Origin: JAAZLS01 sp964585925
GTDB lineage: Bacteria > Bacillota > Dethiobacteria > DTU022
Reading direction: 5' to 3'
DNA: 64,000 bases
Assembly (NCBI GenBank): GCA_964585925.1
Contig: CAZPFS010000006.1
Coordinates: forward strand, 1 to 64,000
The first letter of the stretch is position 1, and every line of letters starts with the position of its first letter. Both the position numbers and the translations under genes were made by a program. The notes under the pieces were generated by a model, which did not search any database, was not told where the DNA came from, and saw only the letters and a list, made by a program, of their open reading frames with translations. Positions 51,433 through 61,059 of the stretch are shown piece by piece.

Positions 51433-52464
51433 ATGGGCGGTAAAATTATAACTTTCGGTGAGATCATGCTCCGGCTTAAATCTCCAGGCTATGAGCGATT
51501 ATTGCAGTCGCCGATTCTGGAGGCAACCTTTGGCGGCGGTGAGGCCAATGTAGCCGTGTCCCTGGCCAACTACGGCCACAGGTCTGCACTGGTAACGGTT
51601 TTGCCGGACAACCACTTGGGCAAGGCCTGCCGGGGTGAGTTGCAGAGATTAAATGTGGATACTTCGCTGATTCAAAGCGGCCCGGGGCGGATGGGCATTT
51701 ATTTTATCGAAAGTGGGACCATGCAGCGGCCTTCCCAGGTAATCTATGACCGGGACAATTCGGCGCTCATGAGGGCCAAACCGGGCGATCTAAATTGGGA
51801 AGCCATTTTTAAAGAAGCAACCTGGTTTCATATCACCGGGATTACCCCGGCGCTCAGCCAATCGGCGGCCGATTTATCTCTGGAAGCGGTCAAAAAAGCA
51901 AAAGAGATGGGCTTAACCGTGTCCTGCGATTTTAATTATCGATCCAAACTGTGGAAATTTGGAAAGGATGCGGTGGAAATAATGACCGCCCTCGTCCAAT
52001 ATGTGGATGTGGGTATTGCCAACGAGGAGGATTGCCAGAAATCGTTGGGGATTGCCCTGGATATTGATGTGGAAAAGGGAGAGCTGGATCGGGAACAATA
52101 CCATCGCCTCACGGAGAAGATCCTCAAGGCGTTTCCACAGATGAAAATAATTGCCATTACCCTTCGGGAGAGTATCAGTGCCAGTCACAACACCTGGTCA
52201 GCCTGTTTAAATGATCGGGCCGCCATCTATGACAGCCGCAAATATGATATTACCCATATCGTTGATCGCGTTGGTGCCGGTGATTCCTTTGCCGCCGGAT
52301 TAATATACGGCTTAATTACCTTTGAGAGTAAAGCCAAAGCCCTGGAGTTTGGGGTGGCGGCCGGTTGTCTGAAACACTCCATCAGCGGCGATTTTAACCG
52401 GATGTCCGTAACCGAGGTGGAGAAATTAATGGCCGGCCGGGGTTCGGGCCGGGTGGAAAGGTAG
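51433..52464 (+). CDS. kdgK: 2-keto-3-deoxygluconate kinase (PfkB family)
   Basis: 343 residues. PfkB signature 1 FGGGEANVAVSLANYG (about 33-48) and signature 2 DRVGAGDSFAAGLIYG with the catalytic Asp (about 281). Sequence style and neighbours match KDG kinases. It phosphorylates KDG to KDPG for the aldolase encoded just upstream. AAGGAGG precedes ATG 51433. Confidence 0.92.
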   Translation: MGGKIITFGEIMLRLKSPGYERLLQSPILEATFGGGEANVAVSLANYGHRSALVTVLPDNHLGKACRGELQRLNVDTSLIQSGPGRMGIYFIESGTMQRPSQVIYDRDNSALMRAKPGDLNWEAIFKEATWFHITGITPALSQSAADLSLEAVKKAKEMGLTVSCDFNYRSKLWKFGKDAVEIMTALVQYVDVGIANEEDCQKSLGIALDIDVEKGELDREQYHRLTEKILKAFPQMKIIAITLRESISASHNTWSACLNDRAAIYDSRKYDITHIVDRVGAGDSFAAGLIYGLITFESKAKALEFGVAAGCLKHSISGDFNRMSVTEVEKLMAGRGSGRVER

Positions 52465-52540
52465 GTTCAAAGCGCAGATCGGCTCCGGCAACTGCCGGGA
52501 GGTTGTCCCCCTTAAGAAAATTAGCAGGAGGTGGTTGGAA

Positions 52541-53791
52541 ATGAGCATCACCGATAAAAGCGCCCTGTTCAAGCTGGTAGAGAAGGAGGTAAACAGCGCC
52601 GAAATAACAGACCTTCATACGCACCTTTATCCGGCCGCATTTGGGGAATTGATGTTATGGGGCATCGATGATCTGCTGACTTATCATTTTTTGGTGGCGG
52701 AATATTTCCGGTACTCGGAAATGGATTACGATGATTTTTTTGCCCTGGACAGGCGGGAACAGGCCGACCTGATCTGGCAGAAGCTATTTATTGAACATTC
52801 TCCGGTAAGTGAAGTGCAAAGAGGGGTTCTGACGGTTTTATCCAGTCTGGGGCTGGATGTTGCCGGCCGTGATCTGCCGGGTTACAGAAAATATTTCGAA
52901 TCCATGACGGCGGGGGAATATGTGAACAAGGTATTTGAGCTGTCGAAGGTCAGGGAAGTTATAATGACCAACGATCCCTTTGATCCCGTGGAGAAGGCCC
53001 TTTGGGACGGAGGAGGCCACCATGATCCGAGGTTCAAAGCCGCGCTGAGAATTGATCCCCTCCTAAATGAATACCGGGAGACGCACCGCCAACTTATAAC
53101 CTGGGGATATGCGGTAAAAGAGGACCTGTCCCGGGATAGCGTGGAAGAGATCAGGCGGTTTTTAAGAGATTGGGCCGGTAAGATGGATGCCGGATACATG
53201 GCCGTGTCATTGCCGCCCACCTTTGTCGTCCCCGAAACCACCCTGCGTTCCCGGTTGATTGAGGACTGTGTTTTACCCGTATGCCGCGAGCTCAACCTTC
53301 CCTTGGCCCTGATGATCGGGGTCAAGAAAATGGTCAACCGGGGTTTGGGGCTGGCCGGTGATTCTATTGGAAAATCCCGGATAGAGGTCCTGGAATATCT
53401 GTGTACTGTTTATCCCCACAATAAATTTCTGGTTACCATGTTATCCAGGGAAAATCAGCATGAATTGGCAGTTGTAGCCCGGAAGTTCAGAAACCTTATG
53501 GTTTTTGGGTGCTGGTGGTTTTTAAACAATCCCAGCCTGGTGGAGGAGATAACCAGGATGAGATTGGAGACGCTGGGTCTGTCATTTATACCCCAGCATT
53601 CGGATGCCCGGGTTTTGGATCAACTGGTTTATAAATGGGCTCACTTCAGAAAAATAGTGACCAAGGTGCTGGTGGACAAATACAGTGACATTTTGGATAA
53701 CGGATGGTCCATAGAGCCGGAGGAAATCACCAGGGATGTGGGCGATCTCTTTGGCCGCAATTTCCGGTCCTTTGTGGGCAGGCGACTCTAA
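52541..53791 (+). CDS. uxaC: UxaC-like glucuronate isomerase family protein
   Basis: 416 residues, shorter than the usual 465-470. TDLHTHLYP (metal-binding HxH) near the start, MLSRENQHELAVVARKFRNLMVFGCWWFLNNP and QHSDARVLDQLVYKW near the end are typical of uronate isomerases and close relatives. It would turn D-glucuronate into D-fructuronate. ATG 52541 is placed nine bases after AGGAGG; an in-frame TTG at 52535 is too near. The short length leaves room for another acidic sugar as substrate. Confidence 0.85.
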   Translation: MSITDKSALFKLVEKEVNSAEITDLHTHLYPAAFGELMLWGIDDLLTYHFLVAEYFRYSEMDYDDFFALDRREQADLIWQKLFIEHSPVSEVQRGVLTVLSSLGLDVAGRDLPGYRKYFESMTAGEYVNKVFELSKVREVIMTNDPFDPVEKALWDGGGHHDPRFKAALRIDPLLNEYRETHRQLITWGYAVKEDLSRDSVEEIRRFLRDWAGKMDAGYMAVSLPPTFVVPETTLRSRLIEDCVLPVCRELNLPLALMIGVKKMVNRGLGLAGDSIGKSRIEVLEYLCTVYPHNKFLVTMLSRENQHELAVVARKFRNLMVFGCWWFLNNPSLVEEITRMRLETLGLSFIPQHSDARVLDQLVYKWAHFRKIVTKVLVDKYSDILDNGWSIEPEEITRDVGDLFGRNFRSFVGRRL

Positions 53792-53870
53792 GGGAAAAGG
53801 GGGTGTTGTTCCGGGGTGAAGTTATCCCAGCTTAAAAAAATCGATTTGAATGACGAAAGGGGGCGTATCG

Positions 53871-55088
53871 TTGGAAAAGGTAAGGATTGGAATGGTGGGC
53901 ACGGGATTTGTGACCAAACTGCACCTTGATGCTTACCGCAAGCTGGTAGGCGTCCCCGTGGAGTTGGCCGGAGTGGTCTCCCGATCAAAGGAAAAGGCCG
54001 AAAAATTTGCACAAAGGCATGGGATCTCCCGGGTATACGATGACTATCACCGGATGCTTGAGGACCGGGAAATTGATATTGTCGATGTGTGTTACCCGAA
54101 CAAATTACATGCCCAGGTTTGCATTGATGCCGCCCGGGCCGGCAAACACATTATTTGTGAGAAACCATTGACCGGGGCGTTCGGTGAGGGGATAGAAACC
54201 CAATCAGGGCGGGCGGGTAATGTTCCCAGGCTTGAACTTTTTCGGGAGGCCATGAAAAATGCGGATGCCATTGTACAGGAGGCGCGCCGGAACAAGGTAA
54301 AACTATGCTATGCCGAAGATTTTATTTATGCCCCGGTAGTGGTAAAGGCCAAACGTCTTATTAAGCAGAGCGGCGGGGCGATTCTGGATATGAGGTCGGA
54401 AGAGAGCCACAGCGGCTCCCACGCGGCATATTCCCGACAATGGGAGCTCGCCGGAGGGGGGTCCTTGCTGAGATTGGGTTCACATCCCCTGGGTCTGGTA
54501 TTGCACCTCAAACATGATGAAGGTTTGTTGAAACAGGGGAAACCGGTGAACGTAAAATCTGTGATGGCTGATGTGGGGAATCTCACGCATACCGAGATCT
54601 TCAAGGGCTCAACCGACAGGTGGGTGGTGAGCGATTGGCAGGATGTGGAAGATTGGGCGGTGGTAGTGCTTACTTTTACGGATGGAACCAAGGCTACCAT
54701 CCAATCAAACGATATTACTCTGGGCGGGATTGTAAATACTCTTGATATTTACACCACAAATTGTGTGTTAAAGTGCGACATGGCCGCCAACGATGCGATT
54801 AAGGCCTATGCGCCCTCCACAGAGATCTTTGGTGATGAATATATATCCGAAAAGATTGAAACCAAGGCCGGTTGGACTTTCCCCTCTCCCGATGAAGATT
54901 GGATGCGCGGCTATCCGCAGGAAATGCAGGATTTTGTGGAGTCGGTTTATTACAACCGGGAGCCTGTATCGGACGGTGAACTTGGACGCCAGGTAGTACA
55001 GGTTATTTATGCCGCCTATCTCAGCGCCGAACAGGGGCGTCGAATTGATCTGTCCACTCTTAACGCCTCCGGAGATGGTGCCGGTTGA
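53871..55088 (+). CDS. Gfo/Idh/MocA family oxidoreductase
   Basis: 405 residues from TTG 53871 (GAAAGGGGG eight bases upstream); the frame could also begin at ATG 53850, which has no site. NAD-binding GMVGTGFVTKLHLDAYRK at the start, CEKPLTGAFG (catalytic Lys) at about 95, and a C-terminal substrate domain. Oxidises or reduces a sugar, inositol or sugar-acid hydroxyl; the substrate cannot be told. Larger than the usual 330-370 because of an insertion after the EKP motif. Confidence 0.88.
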   Translation: MEKVRIGMVGTGFVTKLHLDAYRKLVGVPVELAGVVSRSKEKAEKFAQRHGISRVYDDYHRMLEDREIDIVDVCYPNKLHAQVCIDAARAGKHIICEKPLTGAFGEGIETQSGRAGNVPRLELFREAMKNADAIVQEARRNKVKLCYAEDFIYAPVVVKAKRLIKQSGGAILDMRSEESHSGSHAAYSRQWELAGGGSLLRLGSHPLGLVLHLKHDEGLLKQGKPVNVKSVMADVGNLTHTEIFKGSTDRWVVSDWQDVEDWAVVVLTFTDGTKATIQSNDITLGGIVNTLDIYTTNCVLKCDMAANDAIKAYAPSTEIFGDEYISEKIETKAGWTFPSPDEDWMRGYPQEMQDFVESVYYNREPVSDGELGRQVVQVIYAAYLSAEQGRRIDLSTLNASGDGAG

Positions 55089-55182
55089 AACAACAGGTTT
55101 GTTTATTTAACCGGACGGCCGCCGATCATCAGCAGGCTTTTCGGATCGGTTCTGCCGGTTCCGGATTAAAGGGGGAATAATA

Positions 55183-56226
55183 TTGAAAGCAGTGGTGAAA
55201 GTTGGCAGTTCTCCTGAATTTGTAGTCAGGGATGAACCCCTTCCCGTGATCAAACCCTCGGAGGCGCTGATCAAGGTCAGGACCGCCGGCCTTTGCGGAA
55301 CGGATGTAGCGATCAGGAATAATGCGTTTATGGGAAGGCACGGCCCGGTGATTCCACCGATCATTCCCGGTCATGAGTTTTGCGGGGAAGTAGTTGAGAT
55401 CGGGTCCCAGGTCCGAAAGGTAAACAAGGGGGACCGGGTTGTTACCAGTGCCATCCGCGGCTGCGGCAAGTGTTATCCCTGCCGCATCGGGGTTTTCAAC
55501 CGGTGCAGACAATGGGTACATGTGGGCATTGATTCACCGGGTTGTTTTGCGGAATATGTACCCGTTGATCAGGACATTTTATTTCAGGTGCCGGATTTTG
55601 TCCCCGATGATCACGCTTCTCTGTTGGAGCCCGCCACCACGGGGGTCAGGGCGATCAGGACAAATAATATCACTCCGGGCAGTTTTATCGTCATGTTCGG
55701 GCCCGGGCCCTTCGGGCTGTTTATTATGCAGGCCATGCTGACCACCTCGCCGGTACGTCTGGTCATGGTTGGCCTGAGTTCTGATCACGAACGCTTAAAA
55801 TTGGCCGGAGATCTGGGGGCCACCGATTTAATCAAGGGGGATATGGAGGACCCGGTGAAAATAATTGACGAGATGACCCGCGGCAAGGGCGCCGATGTGG
55901 TGATTGAGGCCACGGGGAATGTGGAGGCGGTAACCCAGGCCATAGAAGTAGCCGGCGGCGGCGCCTTAATTCTAATGGGCGGCAGCGGGTTCGGGGGGCG
56001 GGAGATCAGCTTCAAACCCTGGAATGTGGTGCGGGATGAAAAAAAGCTCAAGGGATTGCAGGGTTTTGAATGGGCCGACTACCTGTTGGCCCTTGATCTG
56101 TATAGGGCCGGCAAATTAAAGATTGCCCCGCTGATCACTCAGAGGCGTCCCCTGGACGAAATTAACGAGGCCTGCGAATTGGTGGAGAAAAAAAAGGCCA
56201 TGAAAATTATTTTCCCGGTGGGCTAG
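55183..56226 (+). CDS. Zinc-dependent MDR alcohol/sugar dehydrogenase
   Basis: 347 residues. Catalytic zinc site GLCGTDVAI and GHEFCGEV, a structural-zinc-like loop CGKCYPCRIGVFNRC (four Cys), and NAD site FGPGPFGLF. Nearest in style to threonine/L-idonate/polyol dehydrogenases. Starts at TTG 55183 after GGGGGAA. Probably moves a hydroxyl/keto group of the sugar acid together with the Gfo/Idh/MocA enzyme before it. Confidence 0.9.
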   Translation: MKAVVKVGSSPEFVVRDEPLPVIKPSEALIKVRTAGLCGTDVAIRNNAFMGRHGPVIPPIIPGHEFCGEVVEIGSQVRKVNKGDRVVTSAIRGCGKCYPCRIGVFNRCRQWVHVGIDSPGCFAEYVPVDQDILFQVPDFVPDDHASLLEPATTGVRAIRTNNITPGSFIVMFGPGPFGLFIMQAMLTTSPVRLVMVGLSSDHERLKLAGDLGATDLIKGDMEDPVKIIDEMTRGKGADVVIEATGNVEAVTQAIEVAGGGALILMGGSGFGGREISFKPWNVVRDEKKLKGLQGFEWADYLLALDLYRAGKLKIAPLITQRRPLDEINEACELVEKKKAMKIIFPVG

Positions 56227-56290
56227 CTGCTTTCTCCAAACCGGAGGATTATCATCATCTGCCGCCTGCTTTTGCAGCGATATCGATGGA

Positions 56291-56340
56291 CCGGGCCGCC
56301 AAAACCTGGTGAAGCAAGGGTTTGGCGGCCCGGTTGATTT
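56291..56340 (+). terminator. Terminator of the sugar-acid operon
   Basis: Arms CCGGGCCGCCAAAACC and GGGTTTGGCGGCCCGG (one bulge) around an 11-base loop, then TTGATTTATAATT. Confidence 0.75.
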
Positions 56341-56344
56341 ATAA

Positions 56345-56373
56345 TTGTGTTCAATTTTCCCTTATGCTATAAT
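56345..56373 (+). promoter_or_regulatory. Promoter of pheST
   Basis: TGCTATAAT (extended -10, hexamer 56368-56373) and a weak TTGTGT 17 bases upstream. Start expected near 56380, at the beginning of the T-box leader. Confidence 0.6.
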
Positions 56374-56394
56374 TTGAATTACAGAAAAATATAG

Positions 56395-56636
56395 CCACTG
56401 CTATGAAGGAGAAGAGTAGGCAAGGAAGAAGCGCTGAACCAGGGAGGAGGGGCCCCAACTGCAAGTCTCTCCCGGTGCCCTCGGCCGAATTTCACTCCCG
56501 AGCATCCCGCCGAACGGTTTTCGCTCCCTGTAGGCGGCGACGGTTGCCCCCGTTAAATGGTAGTGGAGATGAGCCGGCGCGGCTAAGCTGGGTGGTACCG
56601 CGGAAATAAATTTCGTCCCTGAATGCAGGGATTTTT
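56395..56636 (+). ncRNA. T-box leader of pheST with terminator
   Basis: Contains the diagnostic T-box GGGTGGTACCGCGG (56590-56603). A terminator follows, with arms TCCCTG (56616-56621) and CAGGGA (56626-56631) and TTTTT. Upstream is an AGAGTA motif of stem I (56411-56416) and a likely specifier TTC (56491-56493, followed by A) fitting tRNA-Phe. Uncharged tRNA-Phe should favour the antiterminator and raise pheST expression. Confidence 0.93.
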
Positions 56637-56661
56637 GTTTTTGGGGGAAAGGAGCAGATTC

Positions 56662-57687
56662 ATGATAAAACAGATCGCCGAACTTGAACAGAAAGCCAGA
56701 GAGCAGATCGAAACCGCCGTTGACCGGGAGCAACTGAGCGAGCTTCGGAACCGCTACCTGGGCAAAAAAGGGGCGGTTACCTCTCTGTTGAGGGGAATAG
56801 GCCGGGTTCCGGCAGAGATCAGGCCGGAACTGGGACAGAAAGCAAACGCATTGCGCATGCTGATCGAGGATCTTCTGACCGAACGGGAAAAAATCCTGGA
56901 TAGTTTAACCTCCGGCCAAAGATGGGAACGGGAGAGGATAGATGTCACCCTTCCGGGAAGGCCGGTTCCGCAGGGGGGCCTCCATCCCCTGACCCTGGTG
57001 CTGGAGGAGATCAAGCAGATATTTACCGGGTTCGGTTTTCAGGTGGCCTGCGGCCCGGATATTGAAAGCGATTACTACAACTTTGAAGCACTGAACATTC
57101 CCCAGGATCACCCGGCCCGCGACATGCAGGATTCTTTCTATCTGTCGCCCGGCTTTCTGCTTCGCACCCACACTTCGCCGGTTCAGATCAGGACTATGGA
57201 AAAGACTGCGCCCCGGATTCCGCTGCGGATCATTGCCCCGGGAAAGGTATACCGCCGCGATGACGATGCCACTCACTGCCCGATGTTCCATCAGGTGGAG
57301 GGTCTGGCCGTGGATCGGGGGGTTACCCTGGCCGATCTGAAGGGGACGCTTTCTCTGTTTGTGCGGGAAATATTCGGCCCCGAGCGGCAGATCAGGCTGC
57401 GCCCGAGTTTTTTTCCCTTTACCGAGCCCAGCGCGGAGGTGGACGTTTCCTGCCTGATCTGCGGGGGGGAGGGCTGCCGGACCTGCGGGCACACCGGATG
57501 GCTGGAGGTGCTGGGAGCGGGGATGGTTCACCCCGGGGTGCTCCGGGCCGGAGGTTATGATCCGGAGGATGTGACCGGGTTTGCATTCGGCATGGGGGTA
57601 GAGCGGATTGCCATGCTTAAATACGGCATCGACGACATGAGGCATTTTTATTCCAATGATCTTCGTTTTTTGAAGCAGTTCAGTTGA
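56662..57687 (+). CDS. pheS: Phenylalanyl-tRNA synthetase alpha subunit
   Basis: 341 residues from ATG 56662 (AAAGGAG upstream); an in-frame ATG at 56623 lies within the terminator hairpin. N-terminal coiled coil (about 1-90), class II core with HPARDMQDSFYL, LLRTHTSPVQIRTM, YRRDDDATHCPMFHQVEGL and GMGVERIAMLKYGIDDMR. Forms an (alpha-beta)2 enzyme with PheT. Confidence 0.97.
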   Translation: MIKQIAELEQKAREQIETAVDREQLSELRNRYLGKKGAVTSLLRGIGRVPAEIRPELGQKANALRMLIEDLLTEREKILDSLTSGQRWERERIDVTLPGRPVPQGGLHPLTLVLEEIKQIFTGFGFQVACGPDIESDYYNFEALNIPQDHPARDMQDSFYLSPGFLLRTHTSPVQIRTMEKTAPRIPLRIIAPGKVYRRDDDATHCPMFHQVEGLAVDRGVTLADLKGTLSLFVREIFGPERQIRLRPSFFPFTEPSAEVDVSCLICGGEGCRTCGHTGWLEVLGAGMVHPGVLRAGGYDPEDVTGFAFGMGVERIAMLKYGIDDMRHFYSNDLRFLKQFS

Positions 57688-57708
57688 TCTGGGGCAGGAG
57701 GGGTTGGC

Positions 57709-60135
57709 ATGCGTATTTCATGTAACTGGTTGCAGGAATATATATCAAGCGGGTTATCACCGCAGGAGCTGGCGGAGAGGTTGACCATGGCCGGGGTGGA
57801 GGTGGACTCGGTAGTCCCTTTCAGGGAACCGCGGCCAAAGGTGGTGGTGGGGCGGGTTCTCACCCTGGAGCCCCATCCGCGGGCTGAAAAGCTCACTTTG
57901 GTCCGGCTGGATCTGGGCGGGAGCGTGCTGAGCGTGGTCTGCGGGGCCCGCAACCTGGAGGAGGGCCGGCTGGTGGCGGCGGCCCTGCCGGGGGCGGTGC
58001 TGCCCGGGGCGGATCGCCCCATAGAGGCGGCGGATATTCTGGGGGTGCGCTCCGGGGGGATGATCTGCTCGGCTGCCGAACTGGGGCTGGAGCTGAGTGG
58101 AGGGCCTGCTGATATTCTGGTGCTGGATGAAAATGAAACGACCCGCCCGGGGGCGCCCCTGGACGAGGTTCAGGGTTTCAGCGATTGGATATTGACCCTG
58201 GATCTAACCCCCAACCGGGCCGATTGTCTGGGTCTGCTGGGGCTGGCTTACGAAGTGGGGGCGCTGACCGGGGAGCAGGTGAAACTGCCTAAAACAGTGC
58301 TTGATGAATGCAACGGCGGCGGCATTGAATCCAAGGTAGCGGTGGCGGTGGGCGATTCGAGGCTCTGCCCCCGCTATACGGCGCGCCTGGTGGAGGAAGC
58401 AACTATTGGTTTTTCCCCGCTGTGGATGCAGCTTCGGCTGCTGAAAGCAGGGGTCCGGCCGATCAACAATGTGGTGGACATTACCAATTATGTGATGATG
58501 GAATTCGGGCAACCTCTTCATGCCTTCGACTTCGACCTGCTCTCCGGCGACCGGATCATCGTGCGCCGGGCCGCCCTGGGAGAAAGGCTGGTAACCCTGG
58601 ACGGGGTGGAGCGGCAGTTAAACCCGGAAATGCTGGTGATTGCCGATAATGCGGGGCCAATCGCTTTAGCGGGGGTGATGGGAGGCGACAGCACCGGGAT
58701 CGGGGGAAACAGCAAAAGCATACTGATCGAAGCAGCTCTGTTCAACCGGGCCAGTGTGCGCCGTACCGCCGCCCGGCTGGGGCTTTTTTCGGAGGCTTCC
58801 CAGCGGTTTGAAAGAGGGGTCAACCCGGAATGGGTGATGGCTGCCCAGAACCGGGCGGCCGGTCTGTTGGCCGAAATTGCCGGGGGGAGGGTGGCGGCGG
58901 GGGTAATAGACGTCTACCCCGAACCCTTTCAACCCCGCACCGTTAAAGTCAGGCCGCACCGGATCAGCGAAATTTTGGGGTTAAAAATTTCCTCCAAGGA
59001 GATCACGGACATTTTAGAGCGGCTGGGGTTTTCCGTTTCCGCGGGCAGCGGGTTTTCGCTGCAGGTGGAAATTCCTCTGCGGCGGGGTGATGTGGAGTTG
59101 GAAGAAGACGTGGTGGAAGAAGTGGCCCGCCTGCACGGCTATGACCGGATTCCGGCCACCCTGCCCCGGGGGGAGCTGGTGGAATGCCGCGACCTGCCGG
59201 AGCAGCGGATCCTGGATTTGATCAAAGGGACCTTGATCTCGGCCGGGTTTAACGAGGCCATCAACTATTCTTTTATCAATCCGGCCCATCTGCGACGGCT
59301 GGCTCTCCCGGAGGAAGATTTAAGGCTCAACGCCGTCCCGATTCAAAATCCCCTTTCGGAGGAGCAGGGCGTGTTGAGAACCACCCTGCTTCCGGGTCTG
59401 CTCAAAACCCTGCAGTACAATTTTTATCACCAGGTGGGGGATCAGCTTATATTTGAGCTGGGGGCCGTGTTTTTGCCTTCGGCCCGGCCCGAGCAGGAGG
59501 CCCCTCGAGAAAGGCTGACCCTGGTCCTGGCCGCTACCGGCCGGGCGGTGGAACCCCACTGGGCGGGCAAACCGTTACCGGCCGACTTTTTTGCGGTCAA
59601 GGGTGTGTTGGAGCTGATCTTTCGCCGCCTGGGGCTGGAAGAAGTGAGGTTTGTGCCGTCGATGATCCCCGGGCTGCACCCCACCCGCAGTGCTTCCGTG
59701 ATCATTGGCGGGAAGGAAGTAGGGTTTGTGGGGCACCTTCATCCCGAAACGGTGGAACTCTGGGATTTTTCCCAGGAGGTAATTGCGTGCGAACTGGATC
59801 TGGAAACAGTGATCAGTCGGGCCAGTCTGCAGCCCCGCTACACTCCACTTCCCCGTTACCCGGCCTCGCTGAGGGATATTGCGGTGATCGCCCCCCGGGA
59901 GGTTCCGGCTGAAGAGCTCGAATCATGCATCCGCCGGGCGGGGGGGAAACTGGTGGAACAGGTAGCCCTGTTTGATGTCTATCAGGGCGGGCAGATCCCG
60001 GCTGGAAAGCGCAACCTGGCCTTTGCCATCCGTTACCGCAGCCCGGAAAGAACCCTGACCGATGAGGAGGTAAACCGCCTTCACGGGCAGATCATTTCAG
60101 CCCTTGCGGAAAAAGGAGCGCTGCTCAGGGAATAG
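57709..60135 (+). CDS. pheT: Phenylalanyl-tRNA synthetase beta subunit
   Basis: 808 residues of normal length. N-terminal tRNA-binding EMAP-type domain (about 40-150), B3/B4 editing region, B5 domain (about 400-475), class II-like core and C-terminal ferredoxin-like anticodon-binding domain (RYPASLRDIAVIAPREVPAEE.., about 715-808). 21 bases after pheS. Confidence 0.97.
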   Translation: MRISCNWLQEYISSGLSPQELAERLTMAGVEVDSVVPFREPRPKVVVGRVLTLEPHPRAEKLTLVRLDLGGSVLSVVCGARNLEEGRLVAAALPGAVLPGADRPIEAADILGVRSGGMICSAAELGLELSGGPADILVLDENETTRPGAPLDEVQGFSDWILTLDLTPNRADCLGLLGLAYEVGALTGEQVKLPKTVLDECNGGGIESKVAVAVGDSRLCPRYTARLVEEATIGFSPLWMQLRLLKAGVRPINNVVDITNYVMMEFGQPLHAFDFDLLSGDRIIVRRAALGERLVTLDGVERQLNPEMLVIADNAGPIALAGVMGGDSTGIGGNSKSILIEAALFNRASVRRTAARLGLFSEASQRFERGVNPEWVMAAQNRAAGLLAEIAGGRVAAGVIDVYPEPFQPRTVKVRPHRISEILGLKISSKEITDILERLGFSVSAGSGFSLQVEIPLRRGDVELEEDVVEEVARLHGYDRIPATLPRGELVECRDLPEQRILDLIKGTLISAGFNEAINYSFINPAHLRRLALPEEDLRLNAVPIQNPLSEEQGVLRTTLLPGLLKTLQYNFYHQVGDQLIFELGAVFLPSARPEQEAPRERLTLVLAATGRAVEPHWAGKPLPADFFAVKGVLELIFRRLGLEEVRFVPSMIPGLHPTRSASVIIGGKEVGFVGHLHPETVELWDFSQEVIACELDLETVISRASLQPRYTPLPRYPASLRDIAVIAPREVPAEELESCIRRAGGKLVEQVALFDVYQGGQIPAGKRNLAFAIRYRSPERTLTDEEVNRLHGQIISALAEKGALLRE

Positions 60136-60213
60136 CACGCCGGCAGGAGTTGGGCATAGTATCTCGAATGATCTCTCAGGATATGCTATGAACTCAAAAA
60201 GGGGTAACCGGTA

Positions 60214-60462
60214 ATGGACGAGCCCAAAAACCGGGTAACAGTGGTTATTATGGGGGAAGAATATACCGTCAGAAGCGCCTCCTCCCCGGAATCGATGAAC
60301 CGGGCGGCCCGGCTGGTGGATCAACTGCTGAAAACCTTGTCGGGGCGGAGCGCCTCCAGGAGCAGCCACCGGCTGGCCATTTTGGCCTGCCTCAACCTGG
60401 CTCACCAGTTGCTGGCTCAGAGAGAGGAGAACCAAACGGCGGCAGGGAGAGATGAATCATGA
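60214..60462 (+). CDS. zapA: Cell division protein ZapA
   Basis: 82 residues. N-terminal NRVTVVIMGEEYTVRSASSPESM strand pattern and a helical C-terminus (ILACLNLAHQLLAQ) are those of ZapA, which bundles FtsZ filaments. Overlaps cvpA by 4 bases. Confidence 0.88.
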   Translation: MDEPKNRVTVVIMGEEYTVRSASSPESMNRAARLVDQLLKTLSGRSASRSSHRLAILACLNLAHQLLAQREENQTAAGRDES

Positions 60463-61013
60463 ATTGGCTTGATATTTTGCTCCTGGCGCTGCTGGTGCTT
60501 AATCTGATCAGCGGTTATTGCCAGGGGTTGATCAGGCAGATGATCGGTCTGATCGGTTTTCTGGTCTCCATCGCGGTGGCGGTGTACGGCAGCAGCTGGC
60601 TGGGGGGGATTATCGAGGGCTATGTTGATCCGGCCTGGCTGATGCCCCTGCAGGAAGTGTCAAATCAATTCGGTCTCAATATTACCGCCGACTGGGCCGT
60701 AAGCCTGGCCGCCAAGATCGCGTCTTTCTTGATACTGATGATCCTGGCCAAGTTTCTGTTGAGCCTGCTGGCAAGTACATTTACCGACGTGAACCGCCTG
60801 CCGGTAGTGGGGACGGTCAATCGCCTGGCGGGTCTGGCGTTGGGGTTGGCCCGGGGATTGATCCTGGTTATGCTGCTGGTGGGCCTGTTTTCCCTTTTGC
60901 CCCTGGCCTTCGTTGCCGAGGCGATGTCCGGCTCATCTCTTGCTGCCATGGTCGGGCGCTGGCTGCCCCAACTGGCGGAGAGCCTGAAATCACTGCTGAT
61001 CACTTGCCTGTAA
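60459..61013 (+). CDS. CvpA family membrane protein
   Basis: 184 residues, four membrane helices, starting NWLDILLLALLVLNLISGYCQGLIRQM, typical of CvpA/YshB proteins. Role poorly known; related to colicin V export and envelope stability. Coupled to zapA and placed before polX as in Bacillus. Confidence 0.88.
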   Translation: MNWLDILLLALLVLNLISGYCQGLIRQMIGLIGFLVSIAVAVYGSSWLGGIIEGYVDPAWLMPLQEVSNQFGLNITADWAVSLAAKIASFLILMILAKFLLSLLASTFTDVNRLPVVGTVNRLAGLALGLARGLILVMLLVGLFSLLPLAFVAEAMSGSSLAAMVGRWLPQLAESLKSLLITCL

Positions 61014-61059
61014 TTGCAATAACCGCTGCCGGGAGCAGTGCTTTACTGGAGAAATATAC

